From UBA4582 sp038106185 (GTDB taxonomy: Bacteria > Pseudomonadota > Gammaproteobacteria > Pseudomonadales > Azotimanducaceae): a DNA stretch of 64,000 nt. Below are positions 51,486 through 61,244 of this stretch, one piece after another. The notes beneath the pieces were generated by a model. That model was given only the letters and a program-made list of their open reading frames with translations, ran no database searches and was not told where the DNA came from. The position numbers and the translations under genes were made by a program. The stretch covers positions 1 to 64,000 of the forward strand of contig JAYODE010000002.1 of NCBI GenBank assembly GCA_038106185.1, read 5' to 3'. How positions within the stretch are numbered: position 1 is the first letter of the stretch; every line of letters starts with the position of its first letter.

Positions 51486-52153
51486 CCCAGAGTTCGGCTT
51501 TGCTGGCGTCAATTGAAGCAGGTATCCGTCAGCTGGGACTCGAGGGGCACAGCAGACTGGCCCCTCAGCTGGCGCTGTTTCTTGAAGGGCTCGTGAAGTG
51601 GAACCAGGCATACAATCTGACGTCCATAAGAGACCCACAACAGATGGTTTACCTACATCTTATGGACTCACTCGCGGTTGTACCTTATTTGGCCCAATGG
51701 GCGAGGCATGAATCGGCGGGGCCCGCTGCAACAGTGCTGGATGTGGGTAGCGGCGCGGGTCTACCGGGTATACCACTGGCACTGTGTTATCCAGAAATCC
51801 GTTTTGTTTTACTCGACAGCAATGGCAAGAAGACCCGCTTTTTGCAGCAGATGCAGATTGAGTTAGGTCTTGTTAATGTCTCTGTTGTTCAGGCGCGAGC
51901 AGAAGATTATCAGGGTGTGTTTGATGGGGTCATCTGTAGAGCGTTTGCCAGTTTAGCAAATATCGTGTCCACCACTCAGCACCTGCTTGCCGAGAGTGGA
52001 AGTCTCCTAGCCATGAAGGGTAAGCTGGAGGAAGAATTGCCGGCCTCAGACCTGATTATCACTGAGGTTCACTCACTGCAAGTGCCCGGCGTTGATGCCG
52101 AGCGGCATCTTTATGTGCTGGGTCGGCACACTAACCATCAAAGGGGCAGCTGA
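51482..52153 (+). CDS. rsmG: 16S rRNA m7G527 methyltransferase
   Basis: A 223-residue SAM-dependent enzyme. Motif I is VLDVGSGAGLPGIPLA; NLTSIRDP and RAFASLANIV are family hallmarks. It is translationally coupled to mnmG and is followed 3 bp later by parA. Confidence 0.95.
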   Translation: MTQSSALLASIEAGIRQLGLEGHSRLAPQLALFLEGLVKWNQAYNLTSIRDPQQMVYLHLMDSLAVVPYLAQWARHESAGPAATVLDVGSGAGLPGIPLALCYPEIRFVLLDSNGKKTRFLQQMQIELGLVNVSVVQARAEDYQGVFDGVICRAFASLANIVSTTQHLLAESGSLLAMKGKLEEELPASDLIITEVHSLQVPGVDAERHLYVLGRHTNHQRGS

Positions 52154-52156
52154 GTC

Positions 52157-52966
52157 GTGGCGATTGTTTTAGCAGTAACCAATCAAAAGGGCGGCGTTGG
52201 TAAGACGACGACCAGTGTCAACTTGGCGGCATCCCTGGCGGCAATGAAGCGCCGAGTCTTGTTGATTGACCTGGACCCGCAAGGTAATGCGACCATGGGT
52301 AGCGGAGTCGATAAGAGCGAACTGGATGCCTCTGTTTATGAGGTATTGGTGGATGGCACCCCAATCAGAGATGCAATGGTCAAAGCTGAGTCTGCCGGCT
52401 ACACCTTGTTGGGTGCAAATGTCGAGCTTTCTGGCGCTGAAGTGGAGCTTCTCGGCATGGATCGACGGGAATATCGCCTCACAGAAGCCCTGGCGACAGT
52501 AAGCGACGACTATGATTTTGTCATTATCGACTGCCCGCCGAGTCTCAGCTTGCTAACCATCAATGGACTGGTCGCAGCGAATGCTGTGATCATCCCGATG
52601 CAATGTGAATACTATGCCCTTGAGGGTCTCTCGGCGCTGGTTTCAACCATCGGCAGAATAACCGCTCGTCTCAATCCGACACTGGCGATTGAGGGTATTC
52701 TCAGAACCATGTACGACCCTCGTAACAGCCTGACCCAAGACGTGTCAAAGCAGCTATTGGATCATTTCGGTGACAAGGTCTACAGGACTGTGATTCCGCG
52801 GAATGTTCGTCTGGCAGAGGCGCCCAGCTATGGCTTGCCAGCTTTGTATTATGACAAGTTGTCTCGCGGTGCGACCGCCTATTTGGCATTTGCCAGTGAG
52901 CTGGCTCGCCGCTACGAGACGAAGCCTCGAATCCCGCTGAACCCCAGTCAGCAGCCAGGAGATTAG
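52157..52966 (+). CDS. parA: Chromosome partitioning ATPase ParA (Soj)
   Basis: A 269-residue deviant-Walker ATPase that moves the origin region during segregation. Walker A' is KGGVGKTTTSVNLA (about 11-24) with the signature lysine; Walker B is VIIDCPPSLSLLT. It lacks the N-terminal HTH of plasmid type Ia ParA, so it is the chromosomal type. The start is GTG at 52157. parB follows after 2 bp. Confidence 0.96.
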   Translation: MAIVLAVTNQKGGVGKTTTSVNLAASLAAMKRRVLLIDLDPQGNATMGSGVDKSELDASVYEVLVDGTPIRDAMVKAESAGYTLLGANVELSGAEVELLGMDRREYRLTEALATVSDDYDFVIIDCPPSLSLLTINGLVAANAVIIPMQCEYYALEGLSALVSTIGRITARLNPTLAIEGILRTMYDPRNSLTQDVSKQLLDHFGDKVYRTVIPRNVRLAEAPSYGLPALYYDKLSRGATAYLAFASELARRYETKPRIPLNPSQQPGD

Positions 52967-52968
52967 TT

Positions 52969-53844
52969 ATGGTAGGCAAGAAACGCGGACTAGGGCGTGG
53001 CCTGGATGCCTTGCTCGGTGCTCAAAGCGCCTCGGCCACGGAAAGCCAAGCGGAAGTTGGGCAGCGCCTCGATGAGATACCCATTGAGTGGATTAGACCG
53101 GGCAAGTACCAACCCCGCAAGGTGATGGACGAGGAAGCGTTGCAGGACCTTGCGGCATCTATAAAAGCCCAAGGTTTAATGCAGCCCATTGTTTTGCGGT
53201 CGGTGGGTGAGCAGCGCTATGAAATTATCGCTGGCGAACGTCGATGGCGAGCGAGTCAGCTCGCGGGTTTCGAGAAAATTCCAGCTGTTATCCGTGAGGT
53301 CAACGATGAAGCCGCGGTAGCCATGTCTCTTATTGAAAATATCCAGCGGGAGGACCTCAACCCAATGGAGGAAGCGCTCGCGTTGCAGCGGCTGGTTGAT
53401 GAGTTCCTTTTAACTCACCAACAAGTTGCAGATGCGGTCGGTAAGAGTCGAACGGCAGTGACCAACTTTCTTCGGTTAACCCACCTGGGGGGTGAGGTTG
53501 CGCAGATGCTGGGTAATGGAGATATCGAAATGGGCCATGCGCGCGCCCTGCTGACGCTATCAACAGACCTTCAAGCGCGAGCGGCGCGCGACATTGTCGC
53601 CCAGCATTTAAATGTCAGACAAGCGGAAGCACTGGTGCGACGTTTGTTAGCAGACCCCACGGATGTGAAAGCCACTCGAGTCGCCGACTCGGATACGCGA
53701 CAACTGGAGAATCGCCTGACGAACAAGCTGGGTCAGCCAGTCAATATTCAGCATACCGCCAAGGGCAAAGGTAAATTAGTCATCAAGTACAATAGCCTGG
53801 ATGAACTTGACGGTATTCTGAGCCGATTCGGCGAGTTAGATTAA
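52969..53844 (+). CDS. parB: Chromosome partitioning protein ParB (Spo0J)
   Basis: A 291-residue CTP-dependent DNA clamp that loads at parS and spreads. It begins with the ParA-stimulating motif KKRGLGRGLDALLG, then the ParB/Srx domain with the CTP-binding GERRWRAS (about 86-93) and the HTH THQQVADAVGKSRTAVTNFLRL; a C-terminal dimer domain ends the protein. Two matching parS sites lie in recF. Confidence 0.96.
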   Translation: MVGKKRGLGRGLDALLGAQSASATESQAEVGQRLDEIPIEWIRPGKYQPRKVMDEEALQDLAASIKAQGLMQPIVLRSVGEQRYEIIAGERRWRASQLAGFEKIPAVIREVNDEAAVAMSLIENIQREDLNPMEEALALQRLVDEFLLTHQQVADAVGKSRTAVTNFLRLTHLGGEVAQMLGNGDIEMGHARALLTLSTDLQARAARDIVAQHLNVRQAEALVRRLLADPTDVKATRVADSDTRQLENRLTNKLGQPVNIQHTAKGKGKLVIKYNSLDELDGILSRFGELD

Positions 53845-53938
53845 CCCCGCCAGATGAGAATGGCGACGGACGAAGTAATGGCACCTGGCACAGGAACGGT
53901 CACAATGCCAAAAATTCGGGTTTTCTGCTGAGTTCTCG

Positions 53939-53967
53939 TTGCTTGACTGGGTCTAAATCTCTATACT
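53939..53967 (+). promoter_or_regulatory. Sigma70-type promoter of the ATP synthase operon
   Basis: TTGCTT (53939-53944) and TATACT (53962-53967) with a 17-bp spacer, 65 bp before atpI, in the 187-bp gap after parB. Confidence 0.6.
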
Positions 53968-54031
53968 CTGCTCCCGCTATGCAGGTCGCTTTTTTAAGCC
54001 GGGGTTTAGTTATCAAGCCTGGACAAGAAAA

Positions 54032-54427
54032 ATGAGCAACCTTTGGGTGATGTTAGGCCGAAACCCCATCAACAGAATTGTGGTCGCGCAACTATTGGCA
54101 ACCCTGTTGCTGGCAAGTGCCGCTACCCTGGCTGATCTGGTTTTAGCCTACTCAATAGCCTTGGGCGGGCTCACAGGTGCCATCCCTAATGGATTTATGG
54201 CTTGGCGACTAAGCCGGCAGGTAGGAAGTCCCGGCCTTGCCTTCAAGTCAATGGTGATGGGTGAGTTAGGTAAGTTAGGGCTCACGGCGTTGATCTTCGC
54301 GTCCGTGTTTGTATGGGTGAAGCCGCTAAATGTAGCGATATTTTTTGCGGCACTGGTTCTGGCCATGATGTTGAATGTGATCGTTCCGTTGTTCGATCAA
54401 AAGCGCCATGGTCAGCGAACACAATAG
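54032..54427 (+). CDS. atpI: ATP synthase accessory protein AtpI
   Basis: A 131-residue membrane protein with four hydrophobic helices, including LGGLTGAIPNGFMAWRL. AtpI helps assemble the c-ring and is not part of the finished enzyme. It is the first gene of the atp operon. Confidence 0.9.
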   Translation: MSNLWVMLGRNPINRIVVAQLLATLLLASAATLADLVLAYSIALGGLTGAIPNGFMAWRLSRQVGSPGLAFKSMVMGELGKLGLTALIFASVFVWVKPLNVAIFFAALVLAMMLNVIVPLFDQKRHGQRTQ

Positions 54428-54450
54428 ATTCTTGCTGAGAACAGACGAGT

Positions 54451-55284
54451 ATGGCAGGCGAAAACCAGACTTCCGGTGAATACATACAGCACCATATTAC
54501 CAACCTGACCTATGGTCAGTTTCCCAATGGTAGCTGGGGGATAGCGCATACGCCGGAAGAAATCAAAAGCATGGGTTTTTTCGCGATTCATGTAGATACC
54601 ATGCTATGGTCGCTAGGCACCGGTCTGGTGTTTTTGGCATTGTTTATCATCGCGGCACGTAATGTGACGGTGGGTATTCCTGGTACTCTCCAAAACCTTT
54701 GTGAAATGGTTGTAGAGTTTGTCGAAGATAATATTCGCCAAGTTTTCGGTACCCGTCCGAACCCCATCATAGGTCCATTGTCTCTGACCATTCTGGTCTG
54801 GGTATTCCTGATGAACCTGATGGATTTGATTCCCATAGATTTTGTACCCTGGCTCGCACACGCAGCTGGCATCAACTACTTTAAGATTGTGGCCACCACG
54901 GATCCCAATGCGACCCTCGGCATGGCGTTGGGCGTTTTCGCGCTGGTGCTTTACTACAATTTCAAGATCAAGGGCCCGCTTAAGTTTGGCGCTGGGTTGT
55001 TCACGCATCCCATTCCTCACTGGAGCATGTACTGGTTCAATATCATTCTGGAAACCGTTGACATGATTGCCAAGCCTTTGTCTCATGGCCTGCGATTATT
55101 CGGCAACATGTATGCAGGCGAGATGATATTTATTCTTATAGCACTGCTACCTTTCTACGCTCAGTGGGTCTTGTCCCTGCCCTGGGCTATTTTCCATATT
55201 TTGATCATTAGTCTGCAGGCATTTGTCTTCATGATTTTAACCATCGTGTATTTGACACAAGCCCACAGCACTGGTGAGCACTGA
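54451..55284 (+). CDS. atpB: ATP synthase subunit a
   Basis: A 277-residue Fo channel subunit with the essential arginine in KPLSHGLRLFGNMYAGEMI (about 208-226) and the C-terminal ISLQAFVFMILTIVYL. It has an N-terminal extension beginning MAGENQTSGEYIQHHITNL, as in other gammaproteobacteria. It forms the proton half-channels against the c-ring. Confidence 0.97.
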   Translation: MAGENQTSGEYIQHHITNLTYGQFPNGSWGIAHTPEEIKSMGFFAIHVDTMLWSLGTGLVFLALFIIAARNVTVGIPGTLQNLCEMVVEFVEDNIRQVFGTRPNPIIGPLSLTILVWVFLMNLMDLIPIDFVPWLAHAAGINYFKIVATTDPNATLGMALGVFALVLYYNFKIKGPLKFGAGLFTHPIPHWSMYWFNIILETVDMIAKPLSHGLRLFGNMYAGEMIFILIALLPFYAQWVLSLPWAIFHILIISLQAFVFMILTIVYLTQAHSTGEH

Positions 55285-55372
55285 TTTAGATGAAGCAATA
55301 AAAAAACAGCAAGACATTACTTATTTTCAGGCAACACTTTACTTATTTTTTGAGCACAGCAGGAGTTAGAAC

Positions 55373-55600
55373 ATGGAACAGTCCTTAATTTATATCGCCG
55401 GTGGCATTTTGATGGGCCTGGGCGCAATTGGCAGTGGCGTTGGTATCGGTATTTTGGGCGGCAAGTATCTGGAAGGCGTTGCCCGTCAGCCAGAACTACA
55501 GCCCATGCTGATGACCCAGTTGTTTATTTCTTTGGCACTGGTTGATGCGGTACCGATTATTGCGGTTGGTATCTCTTTGTATATGATTTTCGCGGTTTAA
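55373..55600 (+). CDS. atpE: ATP synthase subunit c
   Basis: A 75-residue hairpin of two helices. The first has the glycine-rich GVGIGILGGKYLEG; the polar loop is ARQPELQP; the second has the proton-carrying Asp58 in LVDAVPIIAVG. The Na+-binding Gln/Glu pattern is absent, so it should be a proton-driven ring. An 88-bp gap after atpB includes an AGGAG ribosome site. Confidence 0.97.
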   Translation: MEQSLIYIAGGILMGLGAIGSGVGIGILGGKYLEGVARQPELQPMLMTQLFISLALVDAVPIIAVGISLYMIFAV

Positions 55601-55717
55601 AGCGCGGTATTCACGATTCAGTTCTTGATCTATAGCCGAACTGTTTTGCTGGTTTTGATTGCCGATTATTTTTGCTGAAACTTGCCGAACTTTATATTTC
55701 GAAATTCGAGGTGAAGT

Positions 55718-56188
55718 GTGACTATTAATTTAACGATGCTGGGGCAGCTGATATCGTTCGTGATGTTCGTCATGTTCTGCATGAAGTTCGTCTGGCCGCC
55801 TTTGACGCAGGCCATGCGCGAACGCCAGAAGGCGCTGGCGGAAGGCTTGGAAAAAGCTGTTCTGGCGGAAAAGCAACTCGAGCTGGCTAATGATGCGGCG
55901 GCTTTGGAGCTGGATGCGGCTAAGAAGCAATCGGCTGAACTGATAGCTCAGGCACGTCAGCGAGCTAACCAGATTGTCGAGGAAGCCAAGGGTCAAGCGA
56001 CGGAAGAGGCCGACAGAATCAAACTGGGTGCTCAGGCCGAGATAGACCAAGAGGTGAATCGAGCACGTGAAGCGTTACGAGCCAAGGTCAGCGAATTGGC
56101 AATTCAAGGTGCTGAACGAATTCTTGAAAGCAGTGTCGATCAGGCGCGGCATCAAGACATGTTGAACAAGCTAGCGGCGCAATTGTAA
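55718..56188 (+). CDS. atpF: ATP synthase subunit b
   Basis: A 156-residue peripheral stalk subunit: one N-terminal membrane helix (about 5-25) and a long charged alpha-helical coiled coil (EKAVLAEKQLELANDAAALE). The start is GTG 55718. It follows atpE after 117 bp, a longer gap than elsewhere in the operon, which suits separate control of the high c-subunit dose. Confidence 0.96.
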   Translation: MTINLTMLGQLISFVMFVMFCMKFVWPPLTQAMRERQKALAEGLEKAVLAEKQLELANDAAALELDAAKKQSAELIAQARQRANQIVEEAKGQATEEADRIKLGAQAEIDQEVNRAREALRAKVSELAIQGAERILESSVDQARHQDMLNKLAAQL

Positions 56189-56200
56189 AGGCGACTGGAA

Positions 56201-56743
56201 ATGGCAGAGTCAGAAAATACTACAATTGCCCGCCCCTATGCTCGTGCAGCCTTTTCGCAGGCGCTGGATGAGACCTCAGGTCTCTCCAACTGGTCAAGGA
56301 TGCTGGGTTTGTTGAGCACAACGGTAGAGCAACCGTTAGTGCGCAAAGCGTTGGATAACCCGCGTCTGACGACCGAGCAGGAAGCCGGTCTCGTCATTGG
56401 TCTTGTTGGCGAAGAATTGTCGGACAAAGCTCGAAACTTCGTCACCGTGTTATCGACCTATGGTCGAATCGCATTACTTCCGACGATTGCTGAGCTCTAT
56501 GAACTGCTGAAAGCCAATCATGAAAAAACCATGGACGTGACGCTGACCAGTGCATTTGAGGTCAGTCCGGAAGATAGCGCTAAACTGTCAGACGCGCTAA
56601 AGAAGCGCTTGCAGCGAGAGATTAACTTGTCAGCATCCATCGACAAATCCTTGCTGGGTGGCGTAATCATCAGAACCGAAGATACAGTGATAGATAATTC
56701 TGTTCGAGGCAAGCTGCAGAAACTCTCTCAAGTACTGGGTTAA
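56201..56743 (+). CDS. atpH: ATP synthase subunit delta
   Basis: A 180-residue protein that joins the b stalk to the top of F1. It begins near TTIARPYARAAFSQAL, a typical OSCP/delta opening, and ends with LLGGVIIRTEDTVIDNSVRG, the conserved C-terminal signature. Confidence 0.96.
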   Translation: MAESENTTIARPYARAAFSQALDETSGLSNWSRMLGLLSTTVEQPLVRKALDNPRLTTEQEAGLVIGLVGEELSDKARNFVTVLSTYGRIALLPTIAELYELLKANHEKTMDVTLTSAFEVSPEDSAKLSDALKKRLQREINLSASIDKSLLGGVIIRTEDTVIDNSVRGKLQKLSQVLG

Positions 56744-56827
56744 AACCCGGTCGATGAGGCAGCGGCAAACACGAACAGAGATAGATATTTAACATAAACG
56801 ATTTAACCTTTCCTTGGGGAACGGAGC

Positions 56828-58372
56828 ATGCAACAACTGAACCCGTCTGAAATCAGCGAGATCATCAAGCAACGCATAGAAAAGCTGGATGTCTCTTCAG
56901 AAGCCCGGAACGAGGGCACCATCGTCAGTGTATCTGACGGTATTGTGCGTATTCACGGTCTTGCCGATGTCCAAAATGGCGAGATGATAGAATTTCCAGG
57001 AAATCTCTTCGGATTCGCCCTGAACCTGGAGCGTGACTCTGTGGGCGCGGTGGTCCTGGGCGACTACAAGAGTCTTCGTGAGGGACAGACTGCGAAATGT
57101 ACCGGTCGTATTCTCGAAGTCCCGACCGGACCAGAGCTACTGGGTCGCGTCGTCGACGCACTGGGGAATCCCATTGACGGCAAGGGCGCGCTGAACGCCA
57201 AAACCAGTTCCCCTGTGGAAAAGGTCGCTCCGGGCGTGATCGCACGGCAGCACGTGGATCAGCCAGTACAAACCGGTCTTAAGTGTATTGATTCGATGAT
57301 TCCCGTTGGTCGTGGTCAGCGCGAATTGATCATTGGCGACCGTCAGACAGGTAAGACGGCCATCGCCATTGATGCCATCATTAATCAGAAAAACTCTGGT
57401 ATCAAATGTGTCTACGTAGCCATTGGTCAGAAATTTTCCTCGGTTGCCAACGTAGTGCGAACCCTGGAAGAGCATGGCGCAATGGAGAACACCATTATCG
57501 TCGTCGCTGGTGCTGCGGACCCTGCGCCCATGCAATACATAGCGCCTTACTCAGGATGCGCGATGGGCGAGTATTTCCGTGATATCGGCGAAGACGCGCT
57601 GATCATCTATGACGACTTGACCAAGCAGGCTTGGGCCTATCGTCAGATATCGTTGTTGCTGCGTCGACCACCCGGTCGTGAAGCGTATCCTGGTGATGTG
57701 TTTTATCTCCACTCTCGGTTGTTGGAGCGAGCGGCTCGAGTCAACCCAGACTACGTGGAAGCACAAACCAATGGCGCTGTGAAAGGCAAGACGGGTTCAC
57801 TAACCGCCCTGCCTATCATTGAAACTCAGGCCGGTGACGTATCAGCATTCGTTCCCACCAACGTGATCTCCATCACCGATGGTCAGATCTTCCTGGAAAG
57901 CGATAAGTTCAACGCGGGTGAGCGACCTGCGATGAACCCGGGTATCTCGGTTTCTCGTGTAGGGGGTGACGCGCAGGTTAAGTTCATGTCCAAGATCTCC
58001 GGCGGTATCAAGCTGGCACTCGCACAATACCGTGAGCTGGCGGCCTTCTCCCAGTTCGCGTCGGACCTGGATGACGCGACTCGACGCCAGCTGGAGCATG
58101 GTGAGCGCATCAACGAATTGATGAAGCAAAAGCAATATGCGCCGATGAATGTGGCGGAAATGGGCACAGTGTTGTTTGCGGCGAACGAAGGCTTTTTGCA
58201 GGATGTTGAGGTCGGAAAAGTGCTCGATTTTGAAGCGGCACTCATCTCTTATATGAATGCTGAACACTCAGCGTTTATGCAGGAAGTCAACTCAAAAGGT
58301 GCTTACACACCGGAAGTGATCGATGCCATGCGAAAGGCGATCGAGACGTTTAAATCAACCCAGACCTGGTAA
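56828..58372 (+). CDS. atpA: ATP synthase subunit alpha
   Basis: A 514-residue F1 subunit with the non-catalytic nucleotide site. The Walker A motif is GDRQTGKTAIAID (about 170-182), the signature PAMNPGISVSRVGG is present, and the C-terminal helical domain is complete. Its ATG follows GGGGAACGG. Confidence 0.98.
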   Translation: MQQLNPSEISEIIKQRIEKLDVSSEARNEGTIVSVSDGIVRIHGLADVQNGEMIEFPGNLFGFALNLERDSVGAVVLGDYKSLREGQTAKCTGRILEVPTGPELLGRVVDALGNPIDGKGALNAKTSSPVEKVAPGVIARQHVDQPVQTGLKCIDSMIPVGRGQRELIIGDRQTGKTAIAIDAIINQKNSGIKCVYVAIGQKFSSVANVVRTLEEHGAMENTIIVVAGAADPAPMQYIAPYSGCAMGEYFRDIGEDALIIYDDLTKQAWAYRQISLLLRRPPGREAYPGDVFYLHSRLLERAARVNPDYVEAQTNGAVKGKTGSLTALPIIETQAGDVSAFVPTNVISITDGQIFLESDKFNAGERPAMNPGISVSRVGGDAQVKFMSKISGGIKLALAQYRELAAFSQFASDLDDATRRQLEHGERINELMKQKQYAPMNVAEMGTVLFAANEGFLQDVEVGKVLDFEAALISYMNAEHSAFMQEVNSKGAYTPEVIDAMRKAIETFKSTQTW

Positions 58373-58396
58373 AGGCTATAGCCGGACGAACATGAT

Positions 58397-59257
58397 ATGG
58401 CGAATGCCAAAGAACTTCGAAAGCAAATAGGCAGCATCAAGAACACGCAAAAAATTACCAGCGCGATGGAAATGGTGGCCGCCAGTAAGATGCGTAAAGC
58501 ACAGGACCGTATGTCCCGTGGTCGACCCTATTCCGATCATATACGAGCGGTGATAGGACATGTGGCGAACGCGTCACCTGAGTACCGGCATCAGTTTATG
58601 ATCGAACGTGAGGTCAAGCGGGTCGGCTATATTATCGTGACTACCGATAAAGGTTTGTGCGGTGGATTAAACGTTAACCTGCTGAAAGCAGCAGTGAAAG
58701 ATATCAAGGTTTGGGTAGACAAGGGTATCGAGGTGGATCTGTGCCTGATTGGTAATAAAGGGGCACAGTTTTTCCGTAGCTATGGCGGCAATGTTATAGC
58801 CGCCAGTAGCCATGTCAGCGAGAACCCGGCGATGGAGGACTTGATTGGTAGTATTAAAGTCATGTTGGACGCGTTTGAAGCCGGGAAGGTGGATAAAATC
58901 ATTCTTGCCAACAATGTCTTCAAGAACACCATGACCCAAGTTCCGACTCTGCGCCAGTTGGTGCCTTTGGATCCAGGTAAGGAGCAAGCCTCGGCACATC
59001 GTTGGGATTACATATACGAGCCCGATGCGAGGCAGTTGATTGAAGGCCTGATCACACGTTTCATTGAGTCCCAGGTTTATCAGGCGGTCGTTGAAAACGT
59101 CGCTTGCGAGCAGGCGGCGAAGATGATCGCGATGAAAAGTGCGACCGATAACGCAGGTGATTTGGTCGATGAGTTGCAGTTGATCATGAATAATGCTCGC
59201 CAGGCTGCGATCACCCAGGAATTGTCAGAGATTGTTAGCGGTGCAGCGGCAGTTTAA
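58397..59257 (+). CDS. atpG: ATP synthase subunit gamma
   Basis: A 286-residue rotor shaft. The N-terminal helix has KNTQKITSAMEMVAASKMRKAQ, the central part TTDKGLCGGLN, and the C-terminal helix MKSATDNAGDLVDELQL. These are the standard gamma signatures. Confidence 0.97.
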   Translation: MANAKELRKQIGSIKNTQKITSAMEMVAASKMRKAQDRMSRGRPYSDHIRAVIGHVANASPEYRHQFMIEREVKRVGYIIVTTDKGLCGGLNVNLLKAAVKDIKVWVDKGIEVDLCLIGNKGAQFFRSYGGNVIAASSHVSENPAMEDLIGSIKVMLDAFEAGKVDKIILANNVFKNTMTQVPTLRQLVPLDPGKEQASAHRWDYIYEPDARQLIEGLITRFIESQVYQAVVENVACEQAAKMIAMKSATDNAGDLVDELQLIMNNARQAAITQELSEIVSGAAAV

Positions 59258-59303
59258 TCTGCCGGCACCTTCAAAAACCGTTTGAGAGTAAGAGGATATA
59301 GCG

Positions 59304-60680
59304 ATGGGTAGCGGACGTATCGTACAGGTAATCGGTGCGGTCATTGACGTTGAATTCCCGCGGGACGAAGTGCCCCAGGTTTATCACGCATTGGTTGTAG
59401 ACGACAATGGCCTGACTTTGGAAGTGCAGCAGCAGCTGGGCGACGGCATCGTTCGCACGATCGCGATGGGTAGTTCTGAGGGCATCGCTCGCGGACTGGG
59501 GGTCAGCAATACCCTTGAACCTATATCTGTGCCAGTGGGTGAAGCGACGCTGGGTCGAATCATGGATGTTCTGGGCCGGCCCATTGATGAAAAGGGACCC
59601 ATCGGCGAAACCGAGCGTATGCCGATTCACCGCAAGCCGCCTTCATATGAAGAGCAGGCGGGTGGTCGAGACCTGTTGGAAACCGGCGTTAAGGTGATCG
59701 ATCTGATCTGCCCATTCGCGAAGGGCGGTAAAGTCGGCCTGTTCGGTGGTGCCGGTGTGGGCAAGACCGTGACCATGCTTGAATTGATCAATAATATTGC
59801 CAGTGAGCACGCCGGTCTTTCCGTGTTTGCTGGTGTGGGTGAGCGTACCCGTGAAGGTAACGACTTTTACCATGAAATGCAGGACGCAGGTGTACTCGAC
59901 AAGATCGCCATGGTGTTTGGTCAGATGAATGAGCCCCCCGGAAACCGCTTGCGTGTCGCCCTGTCGGGTTTGACCATGGCCGAGAAGTTCCGTGATGATG
60001 GCAAGGACGTACTGTTGTTCGTTGACAATATCTATCGTTATACGCTGGCCGGTACCGAAGTATCGGCGCTCCTCGGCCGTATGCCGTCCGCGGTGGGCTA
60101 TCAGCCAACCCTGGCGGAAGAGATGGGCGTGCTACAAGAGCGTATTACAACGACCAAGACCGGTTCTATCACATCTATTCAGGCAGTTTACGTCCCCGCC
60201 GACGACTTGACCGATCCGTCGCCAGCGACCACCTTTGCTCACCTGGACTCAACCGTAACCCTGTCTCGAGACATCGCCTCATTAGGTATTTATCCTGCGG
60301 TTGATCCGCTGGACTCCACCTCTCGACAGCTGGATCCGTTGGTTGTGGGTGAAGAGCACTACAGTGTCGCGCAGCGCGTTAAAGGCGTGTTGCAGAAGTA
60401 TAAAGAACTGAAAGACATCATCGCTATTTTGGGTATGGACGAGCTGTCTGAAGAAGACAAGTTGACGGTTTATCGTGCGCGTAAAGTGGCGCAGTTCTTC
60501 TCCCAGCCGATGCACGTAGCGGAAGTGTTTACTGGACAGCCAGGTGTTTACGTGAGCCTTGCGGACACAATTCGCAGCTTCAAGGGTATTCTCGACGGCG
60601 AGTTTGACGATTTGCCAGAAGCGGCCTTCAGCATGGTAGGCAGCATTGAACAGGCGATCGAAAAAGCGAAGCGTTTATAA
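59304..60680 (+). CDS. atpD: ATP synthase subunit beta
   Basis: A 458-residue catalytic F1 subunit. The Walker A motif is GGAGVGKTVTMLEL (about 149-162), the catalytic glutamate is in GVGERTREGNDFY, and the Walker B strand DVLLFVDNIYRYT and DELSEEDK motif are present. It is very similar to E. coli AtpD throughout. Confidence 0.98.
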   Translation: MGSGRIVQVIGAVIDVEFPRDEVPQVYHALVVDDNGLTLEVQQQLGDGIVRTIAMGSSEGIARGLGVSNTLEPISVPVGEATLGRIMDVLGRPIDEKGPIGETERMPIHRKPPSYEEQAGGRDLLETGVKVIDLICPFAKGGKVGLFGGAGVGKTVTMLELINNIASEHAGLSVFAGVGERTREGNDFYHEMQDAGVLDKIAMVFGQMNEPPGNRLRVALSGLTMAEKFRDDGKDVLLFVDNIYRYTLAGTEVSALLGRMPSAVGYQPTLAEEMGVLQERITTTKTGSITSIQAVYVPADDLTDPSPATTFAHLDSTVTLSRDIASLGIYPAVDPLDSTSRQLDPLVVGEEHYSVAQRVKGVLQKYKELKDIIAILGMDELSEEDKLTVYRARKVAQFFSQPMHVAEVFTGQPGVYVSLADTIRSFKGILDGEFDDLPEAAFSMVGSIEQAIEKAKRL

Positions 60681-60698
60681 TCCGTCGTTAGAGGGCTA

Positions 60699-61124
60699 GT
60701 GACCATGGCATCAACTGTACATTGCAGTATCGTCAGCGCCGAGCAAGAGATTTTCTCTGGCATGGTAGAGATGGTTGTAGCGTCTGGCACCATTGGTGAA
60801 CTGGGTATCTTTCCTGGCCACACCCCCTTACTGAGTGGTGTTAAGCCAGGACCTGTTCGGCTGCGCCTTGAAGGGGGTGAAGAGGAAATTTTCTTTGCAT
60901 CCGGTGGCTATATCGAGGTTCAGCCAACGTCGATCACCATTCTCGCGGATACGGCGATTCGAGCGGATGATATAGACGAAGCCGCTGCCGTCGAGGCGCA
61001 ACAAAGAGCCGAGCGGGAGTTGGCGGATAATCGAGCCGATATCGATTTTGGAAGAATCAGCGCTGATCTTGCCGAACAGGCAGCGATGCTTCGAACGATC
61101 CGCAAGTTTCGTGAGCAAAAATAA
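60699..61124 (+). CDS. atpC: ATP synthase subunit epsilon
   Basis: A 141-residue subunit of the central stalk that can inhibit ATP hydrolysis. The N-terminal beta-sandwich has VHCSIVSAEQEIFSG and IGELGIFPGHTPLL; a C-terminal helical hairpin follows. The start may be GTG 60699 or ATG 60705. It is the last gene of the operon, before a strong terminator. Confidence 0.95.
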   Translation: MTMASTVHCSIVSAEQEIFSGMVEMVVASGTIGELGIFPGHTPLLSGVKPGPVRLRLEGGEEEIFFASGGYIEVQPTSITILADTAIRADDIDEAAAVEAQQRAERELADNRADIDFGRISADLAEQAAMLRTIRKFREQK

Positions 61125-61169
61125 ATAGTCGGCCCCATCAGGTGTTGGCAGAACAGGAAATCTAAAAAA

Positions 61170-61195
61170 GGGTAGCGTCAGCTACCCTTTTTTTT
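61170..61195 (+). terminator. Rho-independent terminator of the atp operon
   Basis: GGGTAGC (61170-61176), a GTCA loop and GCTACCC (61181-61187) are followed by eight T residues. An A-run precedes the stem, so it may also act on the other strand. Confidence 0.95.
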
Positions 61196-61244
61196 CGACT
61201 AAACCATATCCCAAGTCCAGGGTTGATCGGGGTAGAATGGCAAA